From Branchiostoma floridae (taxonomy: Eukaryota; Chordata; Leptocardii; Amphioxiformes; Branchiostomatidae), in the NCBI RefSeq assembly GCF_000003815.2, contig NC_049988.1:11852521-11912520 (forward strand): DNA of 60,000 nucleotides, read 5' to 3'. Below are positions 1 to 10,200 of this stretch, in pieces. The notes under the pieces were generated by a model, which made no database searches, was not told the DNA's origin, and saw only the letters and a list, made by a program, of their open reading frames with translations. The position numbers and the translations under genes are program-made. Numbering within the stretch: position 1 is the stretch's first letter; the number at the start of each line of letters is the position of its first letter.

Positions 1-46
1 CGGCGCTCCGGGTAAAAAGTATGAAAACGATCTGATTCTATTTTAC

Positions 47-199
47 CATTGCCATTTCCGAGCCATCACTGTCGGCATATGTCGTCCAACTGGTCCCATC
101 TGTACTGTACTGGAGTTTGTATGACGTCACCCACTGGTCGGCATTTTGGCGACCCTGAATGATGGTGCCCGTGAGATTCTTCATTTTCCCTAAATCCAC
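47..199 (-). CDS. Discoidin domain exon, middle part
   Basis: A 153-base exon with phase 0 at both ends. It encodes 51 residues from VDLGKMKNLTGTIIQGRQ to the region WTTYADSDGSEMAM. The GxxxQGR and W(V)TSYxLxYSxDG patterns are typical of the discoidin jelly roll. The following codons read into a stop after the donor, which supports ending the exon at 47. Confidence 0.85.
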
Positions 200-3100
200 C
201 TAAAAATATAACGGAGGTTCATCTGTGTTGGTATTTTTAACTGTTACAGTACAATGCTAAACTTTTTTCCCCAACAAAAACGCATACACAGATAAAATTT
301 TCAACGACCAAAGTCACCTTCTTCAGGATCAATACTGATGACCATCACTTGAGAACGTTACCTGCGAGAGCAACACAAACGTTATCTTATCAACAAGTGA
401 TCTTGTGGATACGTTACGTCAGCAATTGGTCAAACGTGCCAGAAAGTTTATAACGCCCACTGTCTCTGTTTAGTGATGAGTGATTACTTACAAAAACTAA
501 TTCAAAAAATATATTTAAAAAAACTCAGCTTTTGATGACAGCCTACAGTGTTCTTCATGAAGTTACCTGGGCCTGGTGAATATTTCGTATGTTGTAAAAA
601 TCCTAAATTTAATGTCTCTGAATTACCTACTATGATATTGTGTTGTGTTGGCGTACGCGTGGTACTTTGGAACCCAAACGTCTTAGGTTCGATTATCTTG
701 GTATGCCTTCAACGTTGTCCGTTGTTGATAGAAATATTATGTTATGTTCTGCCTACCTGCAACCATTGCCCGATGGTGTTATACCTGGGAACCCAGGCGC
801 TTTCACCGGCAACTCCGTTCAACCGCCCGCGGTAAGGCTCATGGTCAGGGCCGAAGAACGAGGAAGCAGTGATGCGGTCGTCAGGTATGGTACCAGATTC
901 CATCCCGAGGGGACGTGGACAAACTGGTGGGACCGGGTCGACGTCCTCAAGTTCTAGGTCACCTGCTACTGAGTTATTCAATCGACGGAATTTGTGCAGT
1001 GAGGGTGGTGGTTTTATTTATCACACTCACAATAAATGAATTTTATTGTTAAACAATCGCACAGGTACAATGGATGGCAAGCAATAACAACTACTAGCTA
1101 TATAACCCACCACACGTGCGATGGTGCAGCGTGCGATGGTGCCAATCCTTTTGTCTAGAGTTGGTGATTCACTTCAAATCGCCCGGATGGAGGCCTGGCG
1201 AACCTCTGTCTCGTATCAGCCACAAGTTGATTTACACCATTCACCCGGACGGGAGACCTGGCGCATCCACCCCTTGTAATATAATTAGCCATACGAAAGG
1301 ATATGTCACCGGGTAAGGTAAGGTATAACCCCGTTGTGTGCATGTAAGCATTTATTGTTTATTTGGGAATCGTCTGTTTGAAGACTTAACATTCCTTACT
1401 ATCAAATTTCTTCGAACAATGACTGTTTAATAAAGGTAGAGAACGTACCTTCAAATTTTCGATGTCCTACCTTTAATAAACAGTCATTGTTCGAAGAAAT
1501 TTGATAGTAACTTAAACATACGTGACTGATGAACCTCTTCAATGATAAAAATTCCTTTTGATGCTACCTTGCCTTAGTTTTACAAGCAATTGGAATTTTA
1601 CTTGTGGGTGCCCTGGATGTGTAGGTTCTAGCCAGTACCCAACTTTATCTAGAGATGGGGAGTGGTACCTTTGTAAATTATTTCATTTCCAAGGATTGGG
1701 GTTGCAAATGTCCATCCTTACATGCGAGATTACATTCAGAAAAATATATGGGTCAAAAGTTGTTTGTATTGGTCATTTTGTACAAAATGTTTGATATTCG
1801 AAAGTCCAATTTTGCTCCTCAACTCTGCTCTAAGCGACTCGGTGAGTTTTTTTTTTATAAATGCATTTTGGTTACAAATACATGAATTCATATCTGACGT
1901 CAAAATGCTACGGATGACTCGGCACTGCATTGTTGTTATGAATTTTGCTGCAGAGTATTGTCAGGTGAATGACATTTTTCAAACTTGAGGTTTTTGTTTT
2001 CATTGCACAAGTGTGCAATTGCATGGAATTAAAAGGGTACTAGGTTGGCCAAGGTACACCCAACTCGTAAAAAGAACATCAACATGCGATGTTGTATCTT
2101 TATTACATGGGTGTCCAAAGTTCATTGACCCACCTCAACATATGCCTTTCAAAAGCGCTCAGTCGTGAAAAAACTACAAAAACATATTCACTGGCGGAGA
2201 CACAAAAGACCACAGACAATGGCTTTAACGGGGCTTACCAAGTATGAGACTTTGTTGTATGCAATTGTTTGCATTAAAGCAAACATATAAAGTGAAACAT
2301 GTTAACCACGTATGATTCTTATTCTTTATTTACAATTATCATATAGCCAGGCGCCGCGGACCAATCAGAAGGCCCCGTTCCACGTTGGTTATGACGCCGT
2401 AACACAAAGATTCCGGCCAGGCAGGTGCAAATTAACACCAGTGGTGTTAATTCATTTTGAATTAACACCGGTGCTGGTGTTAATTCATTTTGAATTAACA
2501 CCGGTGCGGGTGTTAATTCATTTTGACCAATCAAAAGGAACGAAAGAAAGGTATATGCAGGCATTGGCCAATAAAAAGGAGCAAAACATATGCCGGAGCA
2601 GGCTGCAAGGGGGAATGGCTCCTTCTGTTAACATTGATAATGAGTTTTGTTTTTCTAAAAAGCCTGCAATGTTTCGAATATTTTCTGCGGAAATTTTGGT
2701 TTCAAAATGCAATCTGTAATCTCCTTACATATGTATGTACCAAATGTGAACTTTCAGAAATTCGACAAAGGAATTCACACGTATAGTACCAAAGGATCTA
2801 TGCGTCATACATGAATTTGCAAGTTTGGGTAGGCTATATGATAATAACTTTAATGCCCCGCCTTATCCTCGGTGTATATGGTGAGATATATGATAATAAC
2901 TTTAATGCCCCGCCTTATCCTCGGTGTATATGGTGAGATAATCCCTGGTCAGGTGCGATAACCACCTCATAAACCAGATCGTTCGCTACGCTCACTCGGC
3001 GGTTTATTCGGTGGTTAGCGCACCAGACCAGGGATTAACTCACCATATACCACCCGGGCCGGGGCATTAACCCTTTATTCTATATCAGTTTAAGATTGTT

Positions 3101-3807
3101 CGAGAGCACGCTAAATTTTTGGTAGGCAAAACAAGCTCAATAATATCTTGTCTTTTTTTTTTATTCTTGAACCCTGGCTTCTTCTTAAGAGAGTTAGCGG
3201 ACTTAATTATGTTTTCATCAGTCATACGTCTGTTTCGAACACATCCAAGATATGGCAGGACACGTCAGATAGAAATATTGATATAGGTCTATTTTGCATT
3301 TTACGATTCGGACACTTCAGTCAGTAGTTACATTTTTTTGCAGATGCAGCATCGTAATATTGACGAGTGGTATTATACATAAACCACGGACAATGCTGGT
3401 TTTCACCTGGTCTATTTATGTATCTATTTATTTATCTATTTTGGTTTAATTCAAAGACTTCTAGAAGCGCATTGAGTTTTTGGTGGGTGGAAGTTGATTC
3501 GCGAATTTTAACATGGAACAAGTTCTACAATGCCGTGAATGTCATTTTATAGCCTGTCCCATGTTGAAAACTGCGAGTCAGCACTTCCTCAAAATAATAA
3601 ACACCAATAAAGTTCTGCAGGGAGGCTATTTTTCATTTCAACATATCAATGTTTAGCCAACAGGTATCAACGTCATAACAACAGTTTTCCATAGTAAAGA
3701 CAGGGCCTACCTTTTAAAAGAGGTGCTGCGATAAGAATTATGCAGCAGGTTAACCAAGCGACAGCATCGTATTGTGAAGCCATCCTTCTAACGGGCACGT
3801 CTTTCAT
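47..3807 (-). CDS. Secreted discoidin (F5/8 type C) domain protein, 5' part only
   Basis: Three exons are visible: 3807-3711, 923-757 and 199-47. The first encodes a hydrophobic leader (TWLTCCIILIAAPLL after the Met at 3783; a second in-frame Met lies at 3807) and ends in phase 1 at a GTAGGC donor. The next two encode a discoidin domain: it opens CPRPLGMESGTIPDD, has ITASSFFGPDHEPYRGRLNG, then VDLGKMKNLTGTIIQGRQ, and reaches WVTSYKLQYSTDGTSW. The order and motifs match the F5/8 type C family, which binds phospholipids or glycans outside the cell. Phases agree (1, then 0, then 0). The last exon ends at a GTAAAA donor, so the domain finishes beyond the left edge. The joining of exon 1 rests on phase and leader only. 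Further domains, and whether the protein is anchored, cannot be seen. Confidence 0.75.
757..923 (-). CDS. Discoidin domain exon, first part
   Basis: A 167-base exon entered in phase 1 after a CCACCAG acceptor and left in phase 0 at CAG/GTAGGC. It encodes the first strands of the discoidin domain, with the domain-opening cysteine (VCPRPLGMESG) and the segment RLNGVAGESAWVPRYN, where the family has its RL...W.P... motif. It joins in frame to the exon at 199-47. Confidence 0.85.
1026..1100 (-). repeat. 3' tail of a retroelement, shared with 31190-31280
   Basis: A segment containing gaattttattgttaaacaat, then cgcacaggtacaatg, recurs with small differences near 31190 and, more loosely, near 43805 and 52205. 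The AATAAA-like signal reads on the minus strand. It resembles the 3' end of a non-LTR element, but the body is not visible. Confidence 0.5.
1398..1508. repeat. 42-bp perfect inverted repeat with 27-bp loop
   Basis: Arms at 1398-1439 and 1467-1508 are exact reverse complements. Flanking sequence at 1519-1541 (catacgtgactgatgaacct) matches the ends of the dispersed elements near 35.95, 45.5 and 55.0 kb, so this is probably a small hairpin member of that MITE family. Confidence 0.8.
2431..2526. repeat. Three tandem palindromic units
   Basis: Three head-to-tail units of 30, 33 and 33 bases each contain ATTAACACC...GGTGTTAAT, a near-perfect dyad, followed by a constant TCATTTTGA spacer. The first unit lacks three central bases. 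No coding role is evident. Confidence 0.9.
2835..3072. mobile_element. TTAA-flanked foldback MITE with a duplicated left end
   Basis: The segment from TTAATGCCCCGCC to GGGGCATTAA is largely an inverted repeat: arms share ATATGGTGAG, TAATCCCTGGTC and AACCACC, around a loop holding cgttcgctacgctcactcgg. TTAA on both sides is the target-site signature of piggyBac-like or Kolobok-like elements. The left end is duplicated in tandem: a 52-base unit occurs at 2835-2886 and again at 2887-2938. Confidence 0.7.
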
Positions 3808-4099
3808 TGTCCTGGGGGAGTGGGCGCGAGGGGCCCGAACGACTGCTGCCTTTGGCCCGGTGCCTTTTACGTGCTATATTTCTCCTTACTTCTGATGCGC
3901 CAATACCATCCCTTCTAGATAAACACCATACCCTTCTAGATAAACACCATACACGTAATATTGACTCACCATGCGCAGCGCACTTATCTTATTATGATTC
4001 TGGAATTTCTGGTCGCATCACAGAGTATCTATCCGCGACTCCACGTGTCTATGACGTCGAAGTAAAAGAAATAGTGCGGCAAAAATTACATGAAAGCTA

Positions 4100-7000
4100 A
4101 CGAGGCACGAGTTTCACTGTATGGTAAATGATATAGTTGACAATTAAATCATGACTAGGGTTAATTTTTTTCCAGCTAGCGTATAAATGCATTTGATCTT
4201 TCCAGTTCTTTGTCTAGGTGAATCAGTTGCAGTTTAGCCTGAACCGCCCTTTAAAATTGGGGTTCAAAAGTTTACAGATACTTAAGCTTATTTCCATTAT
4301 GTACACATTTCCAGCTTTTCTCACACACTATCAACACACTAGGTATGAAACCAATTCATCCAGCCGTTCTTATCTTGTTTACACACACACAGACACACAC
4401 ACACAGACAAACGCAGGGTAAAATATAACCTCCATGACATTTCATGGAGGTAATAAACATCCATAATCTGTTTTATTCTCCTATACAATAAACATGCCTA
4501 CATCCTCTTATATGCCTGTATATGGGTCGATTAGGTGTTATACTATCAACCAATCACACACACACACGCACGCACAAACACACACATGCACACAGACACA
4601 GACACAAATACAAACTTACACAAAGGCACACACACCGACAAAAACTGACATAGACTCACACAAATACAAACACTCAAATACAATCACACACGTTATCCCC
4701 CCTCCACTCACACACTATCTCTCTCTCTCACTCTCTCTTTCTATCTCTCTCTCTCTCTCACGCACGCATGAGTGTATGCGATTAGGAGGTGGTGTATGGT
4801 CTAATACCATGTTTCTCTAACCAGTCATATGTAAGGTGTTTGAATCACAATGACGCTTGCGATAATACGCCAACCGGCTCATGAAATATTTACATGGCTC
4901 CCAGAGCGATTGTAAATATATGTTGCAGTCACTGTGGTATTTGACGCCTAGTACTTCATATTTTAATCTTTAAGTATCATTTGCAACAACAAAACTAGTG
5001 ATCGTGGCTGTTTCTGGTTGACCTTACGCCGCAAATGCTGTTATCAAATGAATAATAACGTCAGAATGATATTTAAACTGTTCTAGTCTTATGGCTCGAC
5101 ATCCAAAACTATAACGGTGATAAGCTAAAACTAGGGTCACGCCCAAACCGTAAACAAAAAAAACTTAGACTCGATGACGATTTTTTTTATAGAAATCTTG
5201 TTTTCAGAGTATAGGTGTGTAAGGGGAAAGAATAGAGGGGTGGGGGTTTAAATGCGTAATGGTACAAGGTTATGCGTACTACCAAACTGATTGTTTTGCC
5301 GTTTTAAAAACATATACAAAATATCTATAAAAACACATAAAAATGATCGGTAGATATCAAGGTCATTGACCCAAGAATGTTAAGCGTCGTTATAGAGATG
5401 ATTGCAAGGGTGACTGCCCTTCCAAAGAGCTGCTCGGTGCTGAGGCTAGTCCAGTCACGTTTTCCTTGGCCCACCTTCTCCCTCCTGCTACTGTACCTTG
5501 TAGTATGGCACACACACAATAAAAAGGACATAAAATAGTAAAATGGCCATTTAACAAACAACACGTGACGTCCCAGTACACCACCACCTCCCAGCATGCT
5601 TCGGGCACAAAAATACGTTCTCTGTCCCAGGGCTGACTTTGTAAATATATGCCCCGCTAGTAGGCCGCATGCGGCTATATAGTGTATTGCATAAAAGACT
5701 CACACACGCATATTCAGTGGAATAAGATAATTTATTACGACGATGTGGAGGAGCGTGCATTTTCATCAACCTTATCTTAAATTACTCTTGTTTTCCATTG
5801 AATTATTAAAATCAACAATCTGTATGTAAAACCTGCTTTTCAAAGTTTTCTTTAGTATCATTGTCAGAAGGTAATAGATGCTATCTGAAACTGTCTTTTT
5901 TCTGTCTTGGTGTAATTTAGTACCTAGTTCCGACTAGAACCTCGAGCATCACACCATGTATATATGATGCGAGAATTAATGGTAATGTTATAAATATTTT
6001 AGTCACACATTTTATCACAACAGTACAATTCATAAGATTATGTGGCATGTAGATCATGCGCCATCTACAAGATATGTATGCATGTTATATTTATAATGAT
6101 AAGAAAATTAACAATGTTTTTACTAAATCATCCAGATAATAAATCCTTTAATCTGACATTAGAGTAAAAAAAAGAAATATAAAATGTTGTAAGGATCTAG
6201 TACTTGTATACATCTATGAGCAAGTAGACTTTTTATGACTGATTACAAGAATTTGAAATTAAGAATTAAAAGAAAAACGTCGTCATAATAATTTTGTAAA
6301 ACGTCCCTTTGTTTGACATTTTTTTCGGGCTATTCAAGGTGATTATAACAGCATGCGTATACTGCCCTCGTTGATGTAAACGTTACGTGTAAACAGTTTC
6401 ATTTACAACGCTAAAATATGTACATATATGTATATACATCATTAGAATTGTGCAGATAAACATATAATAAAATAAACAATGCTAGTCTAAGTCTTGAACG
6501 ATTTGAAAGAAAACAATGTTTAATTCGCTACTGTGAATTAGTTACTATATATTACTATGGTCGTACATTGGCCAGGAAAAATGTAAAATAGAAATGAAAA
6601 TTGTACGAAAAGCCACTTGGCACTTTAAATCAAGAATCGCCTCTTAAAAACAAAGCACCATACTAAAAAGAATATTTGAAATCAGTCATTTAAAATAATT
6701 AAAGTGTACGTTTTGTGTAGAATAGCCTTACAAATCAAATCCTGACATAATCACTGAAATTTATACATTGAAAAAGCAATTCCCAAGCAGCTTACAATGA
6801 ATTTTTCCATCTAATTTCAGACACGATAAAAACTATTTTTCTAATTCTAAACAAAAATAATTATAAGAAATTGAAGTAGATGATTTTTAAAAGCAAAAAT
6901 ATTAACAGGTTCTGTACAAATCTGAGAAAAATAACTGTTTTTGGATTCAAAGTAATAAAGAAAATTTAAATACATGACCTTTGAAATGAAAATTAAAATA

Positions 7001-7120
7001 TCAAGAATGTTAATGAGGACGTGTCCGAAAAAGGCTTAAAAGACAACCATAATCAATCTCAAGTCATTTTGTTTGAATATTAGGCCCCGGGAGCATAATA
7101 TATACACTTATCCTCTTTTA
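4100..7120. other. Intergenic stretch without a recognisable gene
   Basis: The left part carries CA-rich and CT-rich microsatellites. From about 5,800 the sequence is AT-rich with short frames only. The stretch at 6,900-7,120 lies directly downstream of the lectin gene's stop codon and may hold its 3' UTR; an AATAAA on the minus strand (7122-7117) overlaps that stop codon. Confidence 0.6.
4380..4765. repeat. CA-rich and CT-rich simple repeats
   Basis: ACAC-type runs occur at 4380-4415 and 4555-4700 with interspersed variants, followed by a CT run at 4718-4762. A hairpin (acctccatga / tcatggaggt) lies at 4428-4452. Long frames across these repeats are low-complexity and are not genes. Confidence 0.9.
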
Positions 7121-7276
7121 TTAGTTTGGAGATGCTTGGCATATGAACTGCTTGGATCTGTAGCATTCAGTATCGTCCCACATAATAGACTCGGTACAGC
7201 CTGACCAGTACTGCACACAGAATTTGTTCATATTAAATATCCAGCCTCGGTTACTGGGCTCTCCTGGGCACCATGC
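7121..7276 (-). CDS. Lectin gene last exon: C-type lectin domain, second part
   Basis: Begins AWCPGEPSNRGWIFNMNKFC and ends WDDTECYRSKQFICQASPN plus stop. It completes the lectin fold with the conserved cysteines. The calcium/sugar motif that is EPN in mannose-binding lectins is EPS here, and WND is WDD, so sugar binding may differ. Spliced in phase 0 from the exon at 8125. Confidence 0.93.
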   Translation of the reverse strand, partial: AWCPGEPSNRGWIFNMNKFCVQYWSGCTESIMWDDTECYRSKQFICQASPN

Positions 7277-10200
7277 CTAATGGTAATCAAAATGAAACAC
7301 ATCTCAATATTCGTTATGGAGTTCTAATATATATCCAAGATAAAGTTTAGTTACCTTTTAGGTATTTGTACATACAACGCAAAATCTTTCAAATAGACTT
7401 TCAGACGTTTCATATAGTGTTTAAATTCCAGATGGTATATGGAACGTCCGGCTGTTAGCAATATATCCAATTGATTTACTAAATTTGTATGACAAAGCAC
7501 TTATTTTCTTAATCATTTAGAAACAAAGTAACGCAACACAAGTATTCATCTTTCAGCTAATGTAAGTTATACATTTCGAGCAAAAACATTCTACACTTTA
7601 AAACTTCCAGCCCTCCAAAGTTGAGCAAAAAAATTAAGTTTTTTTGAAGACTTAAAACATCGTATTGTTTCGAGGTGGCCCATTGAATGACATCTATATG
7701 TTCATCGAATTCACACCTATTTCGTACAAGCTTAGATATCAGTCTAACAAGATCATTGTCTATTTTTCATTGCGATAATTTATTCGGTAGTGATCGGGTC
7801 CTAAACGTGGCTAATTTCCATGTTGTTGACATGCAAAAATCCGTAAAAAAGGCCATTTGTTTGGACTGTTGCCATGGCAGCAATGATGTTTGATCGCAAA
7901 GAAAGCTATTTTGAGGGGTTGTGGACCAAGTTCTGTCACTGTGTAAAATATGAGCCAAATCGAATTTTTACCCTGAGCAGTTAGATATGTGTTCCTTACA
8001 GACATTTGCTCGTAAAATGTACAATTTATCCCTGGACCCTTTTTTTATTCCATAACGTAGATTGATTCATGCTTCTCTTACTCACACTTTGATTTCTTTT
8101 AGCAGAAAAAGAATATAACCATACCTGATAATTGCCTAAATCAGTCCCGTCCTCCCATTGCCAGCTCCTTGTATGCAGTCTTTTCATGCCGATCCAATGC
8201 TCTCGGTTTTCCCCGACCGTCTTGACGAGGTTTCTCAGAGCGACGTCCAAGTCTTCAGTTTTAGGCATGGCTAGGCTGGCTCCATCTTTCCTGCAGGCTT
8301 TCTTTGCGGCAGCGTAAGACATTTCCTCCAAGGAGAGCAGAATGCAGGTCCCGAAGACAAGTCTGTAACCGACTTTGCAGCTGCCATTTCGTTGGGGTTT
8401 GTCTGTTTAAACATACATGAAATATATCATCCCTGTGGGTGTTATGAAATACTTGAAAGTGTTTTCAAACGGTGCAAGAAAATCTATGAGATCAAATTGC
8501 TTGTCTTGTATGATACGACGAACACACCATCAAAATGCGTTAGAATCAATCAAAGGAGGGCATCATTGTAGATAGGTACTGGTATACAATCGCCGAGGGT
8601 ATGTTACATTTTTGCACAGTGGTACTGTCGAGGTCAGCGAGTATTGCCAAGACAACTTCGAATTCAAAGAGTTAGACGCTTTTTTTTCTTTGCTGGATTT
8701 AAAAAAAAAATTAGTTTTGGATCTCCAGAGGATGTCATCCATAAAATTAATTTATAAGCCAGTGTGGCCTTAAACAAGAAAAACCAGACAACATCAAAAG
8801 GCCAACTACCCAGGCTAAAACAAGCGAGCCACAGCTGATGAGTCAATCAGGAATGTAATGGCCCCCTTTAAATGCAATGAAACCTTTACCCTGTATTCCC
8901 ACGTTGTTCCCAAATATCTGCCAACAAATTACATCTAGACTATCACGAAGATATTCCTCGGCTAAATGACTAATTAGCCTTCAAACATACCTGTATTGTG
9001 ACAGAACCTCCAAAGTCCAGTACTCCACCAACCAGTGGAATATCCGGCATAGATGATGGGTAGAGGGTCGGGGTCTTTCCACTGCATGAACGGCTCAGTT
9101 TCGCCACCCCTCCCGACAGCAATGGTTCCGTCTGAAGACCATGTGATCCAGAACTTTCTGTATTCTGTTGGGGAGTTGATGTCTGTTGGCAAAGACAGAA
9201 ATAAGACAAGAAATGGGAGATGCCATACCACGTGCACTATTTTAAGTGTTTGTAGATATCTTTGCAAACAAACAAACAAACAAACAAACAAACAAACAAA
9301 CAAACAAACAAACAAACAGCCCTATTCACCCATTGCATGCTCCATCTCAGGCACATACCCTCCTCGGGTTCCTAACTTTACCGAGGCATTGCCAGCGTGC
9401 ATTTCCTGCAAACCTGCCAACGAAATTAGACGCAGGCCAGCTCAACCTTCGCATCCTGACAGTCCCCATTTACAACTCAGGGCGGAAACAAAGTTGGATG
9501 TATATATAAATGTTCTTTTTTTGTTTTCATTCCTATCCTTTATGAACTTAGAAAATTGTTACTGATAAGTATCCTGTCCAAATCCATTTGTATTGTCTCT
9601 GTGTTTGTCAGCGGGGCTAGCCCTTTGTAATAGCCATAGGCTAGTTGGGCAGCCCTGGCTGTGTGTCCTGAACAGCCAAACCAATAAATAAATAAATAAA
9701 CAAAGTTGGACCTGTGACAGTGGGAAGAAACTTGCACACACACACCAACACAAACAAGCAATCAGACAAAAAACAACAACTCTTTCAAAACTGACCAGGT
9801 GTCGAGGCCGTAGCATGGTGGGTGCCTTGCTTGCTGCGGCGTATGACAGAATGTGTGTTACCCCAGCCACCGATGACGATTTCATACATGTTCGCCAGGT
9901 CATGCCTCTGGGATGACAACGCCACATGGACGTCATTGGTCGCTTTCACTTCAAACTCGAACCGGTCTCCTGTCAACCGCGGCAGATTCCAGCGGTACCG
10001 GTACTGGGTGTCCGTGCTGAAAGTGTCGCAAGCTGGTAGAAAATAAAGTTTTCTTTTGTCATTGCGCCAAAATTCAGTGACTCCTGCAGATACATGCTAG
10101 AACCCTTTAGCAAAGAAGACGTCATTAACATAAATATGATCCAGTAAGATTTACTGGATCATTACGCTTCAGGAAGAGGTAAGACTTTGGCTTGTTTTGT

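Noticed and set aside
2978-3005. Bacterial-looking GC-rich segment (cgttcgctacgctcactcgg)
   Set aside because: It is the loop of a TTAA-flanked hairpin element; nothing else around it suggests bacterial origin or contamination.
4494-4820. 108-codon frame rich in His and Thr
   Set aside because: It is the CA/CT microsatellite read as protein.
10136-10162. Short perfect hairpin (atgatccagtaa / ttactggatcat)
   Set aside because: Too short to call an element or regulatory RNA; isolated within an intron.
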